The notes: generated from the letters alone by a model not told the origin. Shown: positions 43,127 through 52,916, counted from the first letter of the stretch. The stretch is DNA of 64,000 bases from JALHNI01 sp965229305 (GCA_965229305.1 CBDDIZ010000025.1:62001-126000); one strand, 5' to 3'. Translations and numbers: made by a program.

Positions 43127-43738
43127 ATGGTCACTTTACGAGAACAGTTCGGCCCGATCGATATCTACCTCTTCGACCAATTGCTGCGCGGACGCATCGG
43201 GCCGGGTGACCGCATTCTGGATGCGGGATGCGGCTCCGGCCGCAACTTGGTCTACTTCCTGCGTCAGGGGTATGAGGTGCTTGCCGCTGACCGTGACGCG
43301 GAAGCCGTCGCCGAAACCCGCCGCCTCGCTGCCGCTTTGGCCCCGGCGCTCCCCGCGGAGAACTTCCGCATCGAGCCGGTGGAGCGCATGTCGTTCCCCG
43401 ATGGCTGCGCCTCCGTGGTGATCCTCAGCGCCGTCCTGCATTTTGCCGCCGACGAGAAGCACTTCCGGGCCATGGTCCATGGGGCATGGCGCGTTCTCAG
43501 CCGTGGCGGTCTCCTCTTCTGCCGACTTGCGTCCACCATCGGGATCGAGAGTCAGGTCCGGCCGCTCGGCGGACGCCGTCACCTGCTGCCCGACGGCTCC
43601 GAGCGCTTTCTGGTCGACGAGCCGTTGCTGGGGGAAGTCACCTCGGAACTTGGCGGCGAGTTGCTCGATCCGCTGAAGACCACGGTCGTCCAGAACCAAC
43701 GGGCGATGACGACGTGGGTCCTGCGCCGCAAGGCGTGA
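43127..43738 (+). CDS. Class I SAM-dependent methyltransferase
   Basis: This 203-aa protein has the SAM-binding motif I ILDAGCGSGRNLVYFL, the acidic end of strand 2 in VLAADRDAEAV, and a post-I region around FPDGCASVVILSAVLHFA. It resembles small Methyltransf_11-type enzymes; the substrate is unknown. I chose the ATG at 43127 because the longer open frame upstream is REP-like sequence. The penicillin acylase gene starts 24 bases after its stop, so the two may be co-transcribed. Confidence 0.85.
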   Translation: MVTLREQFGPIDIYLFDQLLRGRIGPGDRILDAGCGSGRNLVYFLRQGYEVLAADRDAEAVAETRRLAAALAPALPAENFRIEPVERMSFPDGCASVVILSAVLHFAADEKHFRAMVHGAWRVLSRGGLLFCRLASTIGIESQVRPLGGRRHLLPDGSERFLVDEPLLGEVTSELGGELLDPLKTTVVQNQRAMTTWVLRRKA

Positions 43739-43762
43739 CCCAGCCGCTATAATTCACCAGCG

Positions 43763-46132
43763 ATGAATTTGATTGTGCGCTCCACGCTCCTCCTCACGGT
43801 CGTCGGCTGCGCCGGCGCCGACATCACGGGCGCCGACATCACCATGCCGGCGGCCGGGCTCAAGGCGCCGGCCGAGATCCTCATTGACCGATGGGGCGTC
43901 CCGCACATCTTCGCCCGCAGTCGCCACGACGCCTTCTTCGCGCAAGGCTTCAACGTCGCCCGAGACCGCCTCTTCCAAATCGACCTCTGGCGCCGTCGCG
44001 GCCTCGGGCAACTCGCCGAAGTTCTCGGCCCAGCTTATGTGAAGCAGGATCAGGCGGCCCGGCTTTTTCTCTACCGTGGCGATATGAAGAAAGAGTGGGC
44101 CGCCTACGGGCCCGACGCGCAGCGCATCGCTACCGCCTTTGTCGCCGGCATCAATGCCTATGTCGACTGGCTCGCCAACCACCCGGACCGGCTGCCGCCC
44201 GAGTTCCAACACCTCGGCTACCGGCCGTCTCCCTGGGAGGCGAGCGACGTCGTCCGCATCCGCAGCCACGGACTCACCGGCAACCTCACCAGCGAAGTGG
44301 CGCGCGCGAACGTCGTCTGCAAGACCGATCCTCAAAACGGACTCGCCTACGACCAGGTCCGCCTCCGCCTCGAGCCCGCCTGGACCGCCCGGATTCCCGA
44401 AGGGCTCGATCCCTGCCTGCCGCCCGATGTCCTCCAGGTCTTCACGCTCGCCACGGCGAACGTCCGTTTCGGTAAAGATCTGCTGCGCGCCGACGCCGGC
44501 CACCCGCCTTCCGAAATCGATGGCAACGAGATCGATGGCAGTAACAATTGGGTGATTGCGCCGAGCAAGTCCGCTACCGGCCGCCCGATCCTGGCCAACG
44601 ATCCCCATCGCGCCTACAGCACGCCGAGCCTGCGTTACATTGCCCACGTCAGCGCGCCGGGCATGAACCTCATCGGCGCTGGCGAGCCCGCGCTGCCGGG
44701 CATCTCCATCGGGCACAACGGCAGCATCGCTTTCGGCATCACCCGCTTCTACATTGACCAGGAAGACCTCTACGTCTACGAGCTCAACCCGGCCAACCCG
44801 CGCGAGTACCGTTACCGGCAGGCGTGGGAACCGATGCGCGTGGTGCGCGAAACCATCCGCGTGAGAGGCGCCGCGCCCGTGGAAGCGGAACTGGAGTTTA
44901 CCCGCCACGGGCCGGTGATCTACCGCCAACCCGGCTCCAACCGCGCGTATGCCGTGCGCTCCGGCTGGCTCGAACCCGGGACCGCGGCCTACTTCGGCAG
45001 CGCCGGGTACGCCACCGCCCGCAACTTCGCCGGACTGCGCCGCGGGGCGTCCGCCGCTCCCGGCTTGAACTACGTCTATGCCGACGTCCGCGGCCACACC
45101 GGCTGGTTTGCGGCGGGGCTCGCGCCCATTCGCCCGAACTGGGATGGCCTCCTGCCGGTGCCCGGTGACGGACGCTTCGAGTGGGCGGGCTTCTGGCCGG
45201 CGGACAAGCTACCTGGTCTCGACCATCTGCCGGCGGGCTATATGAGCACCTCGAACGAAATGAATCTGCCCTCCGGCTACCCGCACGCGGAGCGCAAGCT
45301 CGGCTTCGAATGGGTGAATCCGTCGCGCCATGCGCGCATTGAGGAGGTGCTGAAGCCGCTGGCGAAAGTGACGCTCGAGGATTCGATGCGGCTGCAGAAC
45401 GACCTCACCTCGATTCCGGGCCGGCGCCTGGCGGCTTTGCTCGCCACGGTGAAGTCAAGCGATTCCAAGACCCAGTCCGCCATTGAGCTCCTGCGGGGCT
45501 GGGACGGCGTCGAAAGCGCGGGCTCGGCGCAAGCGGCACTGGCGGAAGTCTGGATGTCGCGCCATTTGCCGAAGGCCTTTCTGGCTGCCACTCTCCCGCG
45601 GCTGGCGGCTGCGGCGGTCGCGACGCCGGACATGGCCGTGATGCTCGAGGCTCTCGAGAAGCCCGGGTGGGAGGTCCGCGACCGTGTGCTCTTGCCGACG
45701 CTGGGAGCCGCCTACCGCGAGATGGAGTCGCGGCAGGGAGCCGATCCGCAGAAGTGGCAGTGGGGCCGCATGCATCACGCGCTTCCGCCCCACCTGCTGG
45801 GCGACGCACTCACCGGGGACCTCCGCCAACGGCTCCAGCCCGGCCCGTATCCGAAAGGGGGCGGAGGGTACACACCGAACTTGTCTACCTACCGGGCCGC
45901 CGATTTTCAACTCACCACCGGCCCGTCGTTTCGCATGGTGCTCGACGTCGGCAGTTGGGACAACTCGCGGGCTATGAACTTCCCCGGCCAGTCCGGCAAC
46001 CCCGACGACCCTCACTATCGCGACCTCGCCCCCTGGTGGCTCTCCGGCGAATACTTCCCGCTGCTTTACACACGCGCCGCCGTCGAGAAGGCGGCTCAAA
46101 CGCGCATCCTGCTGCAGCCGGCCAAACGCTGA
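43763..46132 (+). CDS. Penicillin acylase family (Ntn-hydrolase) protein
   Basis: This 789-aa protein has a signal peptide (MNLIVRSTLLLTVVGCAGAD). The alpha-chain signature is DRWGVPHIFARSRHDAFFAQ then GFNVARDRLFQIDLWRRRGL. The beta-chain start is DGSNNWVIAPSKSATGRPIL, with the catalytic N-terminal Ser generated by autoproteolysis. Further beta-chain motifs are LANDPHR and ISIGHNGSIAFGIT. The enzyme would be periplasmic and heterodimeric after cleavage, hydrolysing an amide such as an acyl-homoserine lactone or beta-lactam side chain; the substrate cannot be told. Confidence 0.92.
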   Translation: MNLIVRSTLLLTVVGCAGADITGADITMPAAGLKAPAEILIDRWGVPHIFARSRHDAFFAQGFNVARDRLFQIDLWRRRGLGQLAEVLGPAYVKQDQAARLFLYRGDMKKEWAAYGPDAQRIATAFVAGINAYVDWLANHPDRLPPEFQHLGYRPSPWEASDVVRIRSHGLTGNLTSEVARANVVCKTDPQNGLAYDQVRLRLEPAWTARIPEGLDPCLPPDVLQVFTLATANVRFGKDLLRADAGHPPSEIDGNEIDGSNNWVIAPSKSATGRPILANDPHRAYSTPSLRYIAHVSAPGMNLIGAGEPALPGISIGHNGSIAFGITRFYIDQEDLYVYELNPANPREYRYRQAWEPMRVVRETIRVRGAAPVEAELEFTRHGPVIYRQPGSNRAYAVRSGWLEPGTAAYFGSAGYATARNFAGLRRGASAAPGLNYVYADVRGHTGWFAAGLAPIRPNWDGLLPVPGDGRFEWAGFWPADKLPGLDHLPAGYMSTSNEMNLPSGYPHAERKLGFEWVNPSRHARIEEVLKPLAKVTLEDSMRLQNDLTSIPGRRLAALLATVKSSDSKTQSAIELLRGWDGVESAGSAQAALAEVWMSRHLPKAFLAATLPRLAAAAVATPDMAVMLEALEKPGWEVRDRVLLPTLGAAYREMESRQGADPQKWQWGRMHHALPPHLLGDALTGDLRQRLQPGPYPKGGGGYTPNLSTYRAADFQLTTGPSFRMVLDVGSWDNSRAMNFPGQSGNPDDPHYRDLAPWWLSGEYFPLLYTRAAVEKAAQTRILLQPAKR

Positions 46133-46608
46133 CCGAACATTCGCCACCCACGCTGGATGAGGCGAAGCGCTGGAAGGCGCGGGAGGACGAGAACCGGAAG
46201 CTGAGCAACTGCGCGGTGGCTGGGAAGTTGCCGTGCCGTGGCACGAGCGAGGAATCGACTTGCTGGCCGAGGAGAGCACCGGCGAAAGCGGCACCGATCC
46301 CCTCATTCGCGCCGCTTTTCCTGGCGCCAGTCAGGGCTTGCGCCGGACAGGTCACCGGCGCCAGCGTCGGTCGTCGCCAGTTGCTCACCTTTTTCGCAGA
46401 AGAGGCAGTCCCTCGCGCGCGGCGAGGGCCAAAGCTGCTTTACCGTCCCGCCGTAAAATACGGCTGAGACGACCAGGGACCACAAGATCGTCGAAGTGGC
46501 GTGGCACCGTTGGCACACACGGGCGACTCACGCCCGTGGGCGACCCGCCAGAGCCGCGGCTTTTCTTCATCTTGCGACGATGGCCGAGCCCGTGCAACGC
46601 CAGCGGGC
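46133..46608. other. Intergenic stretch with IS3 relic and hairpin
   Basis: No intact gene is present. The plus strand at 46150-46209 reads DEAKRWKAREDENRKLS, which matches the zipper region of IS3 OrfA (DAKRLKALEDENQKL), so an old IS3 insertion is likely. Near 46320-46350 a CCGGACAGGTCACCGG stretch resembles IS or REP ends. A 7-bp perfect hairpin ACGGGCG/CGCCCGT lies at 46519-46537. Confidence 0.55.
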
Positions 46609-47272
46609 ATGCGTTGTATTGCTTTCTTTTCTCTCGCCCTCGGGGGACTGCTCGCGCAGGACTACCGCCCGGGATCCTTTTCCTATGGCTTCAAGCTCGG
46701 CTCACCCATTAACGACCCGCAAAGTCAGGTCAACTACCGCACGACCTATCAGCAAGGGCGCTGGACGGGCGGCCCCACGATCGAGTTGCACCTGCCCTAT
46801 CGCTTTTTCCATCGAGTTCGATGCGCTCTACCGCCAGGAGCGCAGCAACCAAAGCTACACCGCGCGCTACGATCAGAACCTGCCGCCGTACGTCGCCAGC
46901 ATCGTCACCAAGACGCGCTCATGGGATTTTCCGCTGCTGTTGAAGTACCGCTTCGCGATCGGCAACCTGCGACCCTTTGTGAGCGGCGGGTGGCAGTTTA
47001 CGCATGAAAATCGAGAAAACACCGCTATCTCCGAGTGCACGGGCCCGACCCAGAGTTCCTGCGCCCCGGCGCCCTCGGCCTTCTTACCGGGGAACTTCTA
47101 CAACCAGAGCTCCGTGATGCGGGGCGGCCCGGCGGCGGGTGCCGGCCTGGAGTTCAAAACACGCTACGTGACGATCACGCCGGAGCTGCGCTTTAGCCGC
47201 GCGATCCACACCTATCCGCGGGACAACCGGTTTACCGGGATGGTGGGCTTTACGTTCGGCGGGCGGCGCTAA
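46609..47272 (+). pseudogene. Outer-membrane beta-barrel protein, frameshifted
   Basis: The frame from the ATG at 46609 gives a signal peptide (MRCIAFFSLALGGLLAQDYR) and GSFSYGFKLGSPI through IELHLPYRF. It is then thrown out by a TTTTT run at 46804-46808. The next frame continues SIEFDALYRQERSN through YVTITPELRFSRAIHTYPRD and ends GMVGFTFGGRR. One T fewer gives a continuous protein of about 220 aa with alternating strands, typical of small outer-membrane barrels. It may be a true pseudogene or a base-call error in a homopolymer. Confidence 0.75.
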
Positions 47273-47286
47273 GCGCCGGCCACGAG

Positions 47287-48771
47287 CTAGCGGGCCGCCA
47301 GAGCGGGCACGGTCGCCAGCGGCCCCGGAAACTCCGCCCCGAGCAACGACTCGTCGTTGCTGGCGAGCGAGGACACCAGTTCCACGTGCAGGTAGTCGTA
47401 CATTTCCTTGCTGCGATCGGCGAGGAACTGCGTGCGATAGGCCTCGCGCGCCGAATCGATGTCTGCGCGCAGCGCGGGATAAAGGGCGGCGTTCTCGCGG
47501 CCGGCCTTCACCAGATTCGACTTGTAGAGCCGCATTTCCGCCACCTGCACGCGAGCAAACCGCTGCGCCCGGCCGTGCAGTTCCTGATCCTCCCGGCTGA
47601 GCGACGCCATGAGGTTCACGAGGCTCTTGCCCTGATCGGCCGTCGCCGCGGGCTGCTCGATGCGCACCAGACCGGCCGGAGCCTTGGCTTCGTTGGCGCG
47701 GCGCAGGCTCAAGGCCATGCCGGCCACGTTGGCGAGCAGTTCGAGCGCGCTCGGTTCGAGCGGCGCTTCGCCAGGCTCCGTATAGAGGATGGCGACCACT
47801 TTGTCCTGCACCACCACCGGGAAAAGATAGACTTTCGCGCCCGTGGTTTCCGGATTCAGATTGGCGATGGTCTCGGAGAACTCGCTGCTGGTGCGCACCG
47901 CGACCACCGTGTCCTGAGACTCGATGGCGTTGGCGAGCGCCGGCGCGGACTGCAGTTCCACTTCGAACGGCGTGGCTTCGATGCCGCGCGCGGTTTCGAG
48001 GACGGCGGTGCGACCAGCGATACGGAACACCATGGCGACCTGCGAGAACGGGAGCGCGCCATCGAGCAGCGCGGACTGCCACTGTTCGAGCGATTCGGCC
48101 TGATGTAGACGGCGCGCCGCCTGATTCACCCGTTCGCTCAGTTCCCGGCTGGCACTGCGCCCGGCTGCGGTAATCGAATCCCGGGCGCGCAACGCCACCT
48201 GTTCATAGCGATGGCTGAACTCGGACTCCTTGGCGCCCAGCGCCTCTTCGAGTTCCTTGCTCTTGGCTTCGAGCGCGGCCTGATACTCGCCTTCGCGAGC
48301 CTGCAGCGCCGTCACCAGTTCCTGCTGGCGCTCGGTTAGCGTCTGTTCGAGATAGGCGTCCTTATCGGCCAAGGCAGCGGTCGCCGCGGCGAACTGCGAA
48401 CCCAACTCTTCGATCTGCTTGAGCTGCGCTTCGTACTGCTTCGCCAGATCCTCATGCGCGTCGAGCGCATTGCGGCGGTCGGAGAGAGCAGCGTCGAGCG
48501 ATGACTCGAGTTCCGCGACGCGGGCACGCCACACCTCGAGGGTCTCGCCCTCCAGCCGATGCTCCTGCTCCAGCTTTTCGAGGTCCAGCCGGACCTGTTT
48601 GCCGATGTCGGCAAAACGCTCGTCGAAAATCCGCTCGAGGTTCTCCAGCCAGCCCTTGGCCAGGGCGTCCTGGACCCGGTCCACCTGGAGTTGCCAGGCC
48701 GCCTGAATCTGGTCGCGAGCGGCAGTCTTAGCCTCGGCGAGAGTTCGAAAGAGAGGATCTTGCACAGACAT
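47287..48771 (-). CDS. Coiled-coil protein with GAF-like domain
   Basis: This 494-aa protein has no signal peptide. Residues about 55-240 are a long coiled coil (LDLEKLEQEHRLEGETLEVW, KQIEELGSQFAAATAALADK). Residues about 245-375 look like a GAF-type sensor fold (LLDGALPFSQVAMVFRIAGR, KVYLFPVVVQDKVVAILYTE). A helical end follows. It may be a cytosolic scaffold or sensor; the partner is unknown. It is convergent with the beta-barrel gene. Confidence 0.75.
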   Translation of the reverse strand: MSVQDPLFRTLAEAKTAARDQIQAAWQLQVDRVQDALAKGWLENLERIFDERFADIGKQVRLDLEKLEQEHRLEGETLEVWRARVAELESSLDAALSDRRNALDAHEDLAKQYEAQLKQIEELGSQFAAATAALADKDAYLEQTLTERQQELVTALQAREGEYQAALEAKSKELEEALGAKESEFSHRYEQVALRARDSITAAGRSASRELSERVNQAARRLHQAESLEQWQSALLDGALPFSQVAMVFRIAGRTAVLETARGIEATPFEVELQSAPALANAIESQDTVVAVRTSSEFSETIANLNPETTGAKVYLFPVVVQDKVVAILYTEPGEAPLEPSALELLANVAGMALSLRRANEAKAPAGLVRIEQPAATADQGKSLVNLMASLSREDQELHGRAQRFARVQVAEMRLYKSNLVKAGRENAALYPALRADIDSAREAYRTQFLADRSKEMYDYLHVELVSSLASNDESLLGAEFPGPLATVPALAAR

Positions 48772-48824
48772 CGCTATGTATATCGTACGAGAGGCTGCCG
48801 CGGTACAGGCCTAAGGTGAATTAT

Positions 48825-50768
48825 TTAGTCTTCCCGAGGAAGATTCCCCGACGTTTCATAAGCGGGGGCGCCTGAGGTGAGGTTCACTTTCAGACTGCCC
48901 CGCCCCGAACCCATCTCCACCCCATCGAATTCCACCAGCGGCCCCACCCAGCGCACCCGGGCACGGGCGTTCGGGTACTTTTTACCGTTCCAAAGCAAGG
49001 TGGTGGCCCGGAGCGTCCCTTCGGCTCGGCGCGATTCCAACCACTCGGGGACGTTGCCGGAGAGGCCAAAGGTGCGCGCCACGGCACTTTGGCGGTTGAG
49101 GGTGGGAGCAAACAGGCGCTGGAGTTCCGCCACGTCCAGGGTTGGCACGGTGACGCTGAAAACGTGGGGAATGGCGACACCGGGCTCGTAACGATAGCTG
49201 GCCTCAAACTCGACGCCGCCGACTTTGCCCTTGAACGGGGCGACGGTCATGCGGCCGGCGGCCAGTTCCACGGTCACCGGCTGCATCTCCACGGGGGAGG
49301 CCAACCCTTCGACGTTCAGGACGGGCGTCGACCGGAAGCTGCCGGACCAGGCGCCTAGCTCGCCGCGCAGGTCGAATCGCAGGTTGCCGGTGAGGTCGCC
49401 TTTGGAAATGTCTGAGACGAAACCGGGGGACCATTCGCCGAAGACGCTGTTGAAGGCGCTGCGGAAATTCTCTACACGCAGTTCCCGGAAGGTGGTGTCG
49501 AAGGTGAGGTGCGACCCATCGACCAGCACGTTGGCGCTGGTGACGGCCGGGCCAGCGACTTCGGTGCTGGCAGGGACAGAATCTGGTTTTGCGGCTTGGG
49601 CAGGGTCTGGGCGAGGGGCTCGATCATAGGCGGCGATGCCCTGATAGCCCAGGCGCGAGAGCCCGAACGTTCCGGAGACCGTGCCGCCAAAGTGAGCCGG
49701 CTCGGGCAGGTCATAGCCGAAGCTGCGCAAGAACGCTACCACCGGCTGGATTTCCTGCTGGCGCAAAGTCAGCAGAGTGGCCCAACGCGGATCGCGCAAC
49801 ATTTCAGAAGAGCGGAAGCGGAGCGACAGGGCGGGCAGGTGCGGATTGTCCTGGGGGAGCGAATCGAGCGCGAGCTTTTCGTGCCGTAAGTCCAATTGGC
49901 CGCGATAGGAGAGCGGTAAGCCGGCGTCGCGCAGCGGGTTCAGATCGCGCCGCGACGGCTCGAAGGTGAGCTTGCCTTCGATCACGACGGCCGAGATGGG
50001 CCCGCGGAGGCGCGCCTCAGTGCTGATGCGTCCGGCCAGATTGTTGGCCCGCCGCTCGAACAGCGTGGCGACCTCGGCCGCCGACGTCCGGTCCAGATCC
50101 AGGCTCAAGTCGACCTCGGGGTCCGAGCCGCCAGGGAAGCGAATGCTGCCGGTGGATTGGAAGCGCCCGAAGCCGAGCGCCCGCCGGTCCGTCCGGGCCG
50201 GCTCGCCTTCGAACCGCACGCGGAACGCCTTGCCGTCCACGGGCGTAAAGTCCAGGTCGACGCCGTTCAGGTAGAACACGCTTTTTCGCCGGTTGAAGAC
50301 GAAATTCACCCGGCCGTTGCGGACCTCGACGTCCGGCATGGCCGTATCGGACCGCGGCGTCAACGCCCGCACAATCAGCGGCGAAAGGTTGGCGCCGGCC
50401 TCGGTTTGCCGCGACAGGTTGACGCTGGGCTCATCCAGCCGCAGCGTGCCGAACTCGATGCGCCCAGTGAGCAGCCGCAGCAGGCTGAGCCGCGCCTCCA
50501 GGCTGGTGACGTAGGCCAGCGGCTCCAGCCCGTAGGCCGGATCCTCATGCACGATGACCTTCTCCACCACGAAGCCCGGGCCTTTCCAGAGGCTGTAAGA
50601 AAGGTCGCCCTGAATCTCCACTTTCCGGCCCAGCGCCCGTTCGAGGGCCGTCCGGATCGGCTCGCGGAACTGATTTGCCTGCCAGAACTCGGCCTCGTAG
50701 ACGCGCCACAGCACGACTCCCAAGGCGAGCCAGAGCAGCGCCTTGCGCCAACGTTTCAGGCGATCCAT
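48825..50768 (-). CDS. AsmA-like family protein
   Basis: This 647-aa protein has an N-terminal membrane anchor (ALLWLALGVVLWRVYEAEFW) and the AsmA pattern ALERALGRKVEIQGDLSYSL, then LRLDEPSVNLSR. It is followed by long beta-rich repeats and a C-terminal AsmA_2-like part. AsmA-type proteins span the periplasm and are linked to lipid transport to the outer membrane. The start overlaps the end of the nucleotidyltransferase gene by 13 bases, so it belongs to the three-gene minus-strand operon beginning at 52152. Confidence 0.85.
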   Translation of the reverse strand: MDRLKRWRKALLWLALGVVLWRVYEAEFWQANQFREPIRTALERALGRKVEIQGDLSYSLWKGPGFVVEKVIVHEDPAYGLEPLAYVTSLEARLSLLRLLTGRIEFGTLRLDEPSVNLSRQTEAGANLSPLIVRALTPRSDTAMPDVEVRNGRVNFVFNRRKSVFYLNGVDLDFTPVDGKAFRVRFEGEPARTDRRALGFGRFQSTGSIRFPGGSDPEVDLSLDLDRTSAAEVATLFERRANNLAGRISTEARLRGPISAVVIEGKLTFEPSRRDLNPLRDAGLPLSYRGQLDLRHEKLALDSLPQDNPHLPALSLRFRSSEMLRDPRWATLLTLRQQEIQPVVAFLRSFGYDLPEPAHFGGTVSGTFGLSRLGYQGIAAYDRAPRPDPAQAAKPDSVPASTEVAGPAVTSANVLVDGSHLTFDTTFRELRVENFRSAFNSVFGEWSPGFVSDISKGDLTGNLRFDLRGELGAWSGSFRSTPVLNVEGLASPVEMQPVTVELAAGRMTVAPFKGKVGGVEFEASYRYEPGVAIPHVFSVTVPTLDVAELQRLFAPTLNRQSAVARTFGLSGNVPEWLESRRAEGTLRATTLLWNGKKYPNARARVRWVGPLVEFDGVEMGSGRGSLKVNLTSGAPAYETSGNLPRED

Positions 50769-51319
50769 CGGGCAAAGTCCTCCGGCGTATCGATGTCGGT
50801 GACAATTCCCGGGTCGGCGACGTCCACGAACGTCGCCGCCGGATAGTGCGAGCGGATGACGTCGCGGGCTTGGCCGGAGGCGGGCAGGGCGAGCAGTTCA
50901 TCGATCAAGGGCGGCGAGAGCCGCACCGGATGGCCGCGGGTGCCGTCGTGCCGCGGAATGACGAGCTCGCCCGCGGTCCGCGCCAGCAGGGCGATGGTCT
51001 CGGCGGCTACCGCCGGATAGTCGATGGGCTGAAACAGGCAGTCGCAGGCGGGCGGCAGTTGGCGCAGGCCCGTCTGCAGCGAACTGAACTGGCCGCGTTC
51101 GGGCGCCGGATTGGTGACCCATTGCACGCCGTCGGCGGAGACACCGGCCCGAATCGCGTCCGCCGCGTGGCCCAACACCACGATCACCGGGTCGCAATGC
51201 GGACGGTAAAGGGCGATCAAGCGGCCGAGGAACGTCTGGCCGGCGATGGGGAGCAGAGCTTTCGGCTGGCCCATGCGCGTGGAGGCGCCGCCAGCCAGCA
51301 GGATGGCCGCCGGTTTCAC
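50756..51319 (-). CDS. MobA/MocA-like nucleotidyltransferase
   Basis: This 187-aa protein starts with AAILLAGGASTRMGQPKALL, the NTP-binding signature of the MobA-like family. It continues with NPAPERGQFSSLQTGLRQLP and DYPAVAAETIALL, where MocA-type molybdenum cofactor cytidylyltransferases bind the cofactor. The XdhC gene upstream overlaps it by four bases (51316-51319), which supports a role in maturing the molybdenum cofactor of a xanthine-dehydrogenase-type enzyme. The enzyme itself is not in the window. Confidence 0.85.
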   Translation of the reverse strand: MKPAAILLAGGASTRMGQPKALLPIAGQTFLGRLIALYRPHCDPVIVVLGHAADAIRAGVSADGVQWVTNPAPERGQFSSLQTGLRQLPPACDCLFQPIDYPAVAAETIALLARTAGELVIPRHDGTRGHPVRLSPPLIDELLALPASGQARDVIRSHYPAATFVDVADPGIVTDIDTPEDFARWIA

Positions 51320-52152
51320 TTCAGTAGCGCCCGGGTCTGCTCATTCGCGAATAACGACTTGGAGACCGCCTTCCAGTCCGAAGCCGGCTGCCGGCGGATG
51401 GCAATCATCTCCGCCACCACGGAGACCGCAATCTCCTCGGGCGTCACCGCGCCAATCTCGAGCCCCATGGGGGCATAGATCCGCTCGAACAGGTCGCGCG
51501 AGAAGCCCTCGCGTTCGAGTTCCTTCACGATGGCGATCGTCTTGCGCTTGGAGCCGATCATCGCGATGTACTTCGCGTTGGTCCCTACGGCCCAGCGCAG
51601 CACGCGCATGTCGTCCCGATGCCCGCGCGTCACGATGATCACGTAGCTGTTGGCGTTCACCCGCAGTTGCGGAAACAGCGTTTCGTACTCGTCGGCCAGC
51701 ACCTCTTCGGCTTGCGGGAAGCGTTCGCGATTGGCAAACTGCTCGCGATCGTCGATCACGCTGACGCGGAAGCCGGCCAGTTGCGCGACCTGCGCCAGGC
51801 TTTTCGACACATGACCCGCCCCGAAGATCAAGGCGTGCGGCTGCGGCACGATGGGTTCGACAAAGACGTTCAGTTGCCCGCCGCAGATGAGACCGTTGTC
51901 GTAGGCCGCATCCTGGCCGAGCGAAAAGGTCAAGTGCCGCGGTTTTTCGGTCTCGATTACTTCGCGGGCGGCATTCCACACTTCCGCCTCCACGCAGCCG
52001 CCACCGACGGTGCCCACCATGGAACCGTCCTCGCGCACCAGCAGTTTCGCGCTTTCATAGCTCGGAATCGAGCCGTTCACCTGCACAATGGTCGCGAGTG
52101 CGCATTTTTGCCCGTCGCGCCGGAGCCGGACAATTTCGTCGAAGAGATCCAT
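51316..52152 (-). CDS. XdhC family molybdenum-enzyme maturation factor
   Basis: This 278-aa protein begins at the ATG at 52152 (MDLFDEIVRLRRDGQKCALA). It has the XdhC_CoxI segment GTVGGGCVEAEVWNAAREVI and the C-terminal Rossmann domain HALIFGAGHVSKSLAQVAQL, with TRGHRDD near the active site. XdhC proteins bind and hand over sulfurated molybdenum cofactor to xanthine dehydrogenase-like enzymes. It is the first gene of the overlapping set with the MocA-like and AsmA genes. An upstream in-frame start (52188) is possible. Confidence 0.9.
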   Translation of the reverse strand: MDLFDEIVRLRRDGQKCALATIVQVNGSIPSYESAKLLVREDGSMVGTVGGGCVEAEVWNAAREVIETEKPRHLTFSLGQDAAYDNGLICGGQLNVFVEPIVPQPHALIFGAGHVSKSLAQVAQLAGFRVSVIDDREQFANRERFPQAEEVLADEYETLFPQLRVNANSYVIIVTRGHRDDMRVLRWAVGTNAKYIAMIGSKRKTIAIVKELEREGFSRDLFERIYAPMGLEIGAVTPEEIAVSVVAEMIAIRRQPASDWKAVSKSLFANEQTRALLK

Positions 52153-52214
52153 GGATGGACTAGATGAATTATCGCACAGAGCCCGCAAAATTAGCCTTTT
52201 GTTAGACTTGAGGT

Positions 52215-52916
52215 TTGGTACCTCAGCACACGCACTCCGGGCGCGCCGTTGCCCACCCTTCTTTGGCTCTTTTGTTCGATATGGACGGCGTCATCGTCGA
52301 TTCCATGCCCCTACACACCAAGGCCTGGGAAGCGCATCTGAGCGCGCATGGCCTGCCGCCCGACGCCGCCGCCAAGCGCATGCAAGGCAAGCGCAATGAC
52401 GAACTCGTTCGCGACCTGTTCGGCCGCCACCTCGACGACGAGACCGTCTTCGCCCATGGCGCGCGCAAGGAGGAGCTCTTCCGCGAGTTGATGACCGGCC
52501 GTCTCCACGAGTTCATGATCTCCGGCGTGGAGGACTTCATCCGCCGCCACGCGGCGAATCCGCTGGGTGTGGGCTCCAATGCCGAACGCGCCAACATCGA
52601 GTTCGTCCTCACCGGTTCCGGCTTGAAGGAGGCTTTCCGCATCATCGTCGACGGCCATCAGGTGGAACGCCCCAAGCCCCATCCCGACATGTATCTGAAG
52701 GCGGCGGATCTGCTCGAGACCTCGCCGGCCGACTGTATCGTTTTCGAAGACTCGCCCACGGGCCTCGCGGCCGCGCGGGCGGCTGGTATGCGCGTCGTCG
52801 CCATCAACAGCGCGGGCCTCGCCGATCTGGGCGGCCCCGTCGATCTCGAGGTTCCCCACTTCTCTGATCCGAGGCTTGATTCATGGCTCCTGACGCAACA
52901 GCCTGGTACGCGGTAA
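52215..52916 (+). CDS. HAD family phosphatase (beta-phosphoglucomutase-like)
   Basis: This protein of about 215-233 aa has the HAD motifs LLFDMDGVIVDSM (nucleophile Asp), a motif II-like Thr in FVLTGSG, Lys in VERPKPHPDMYLKA and the acidic motif FEDSPTGLAAARAAG. The cap (residues 40-110) is of the beta-PGM type; the substrate is probably a phosphorylated sugar. The start is uncertain: the only open start far upstream is TTG at 52215, and a nearer TTG just before FDMDG is also possible. It overlaps the next gene by 34 bases. Confidence 0.85.
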   Translation: MVPQHTHSGRAVAHPSLALLFDMDGVIVDSMPLHTKAWEAHLSAHGLPPDAAAKRMQGKRNDELVRDLFGRHLDDETVFAHGARKEELFRELMTGRLHEFMISGVEDFIRRHAANPLGVGSNAERANIEFVLTGSGLKEAFRIIVDGHQVERPKPHPDMYLKAADLLETSPADCIVFEDSPTGLAAARAAGMRVVAINSAGLADLGGPVDLEVPHFSDPRLDSWLLTQQPGTR

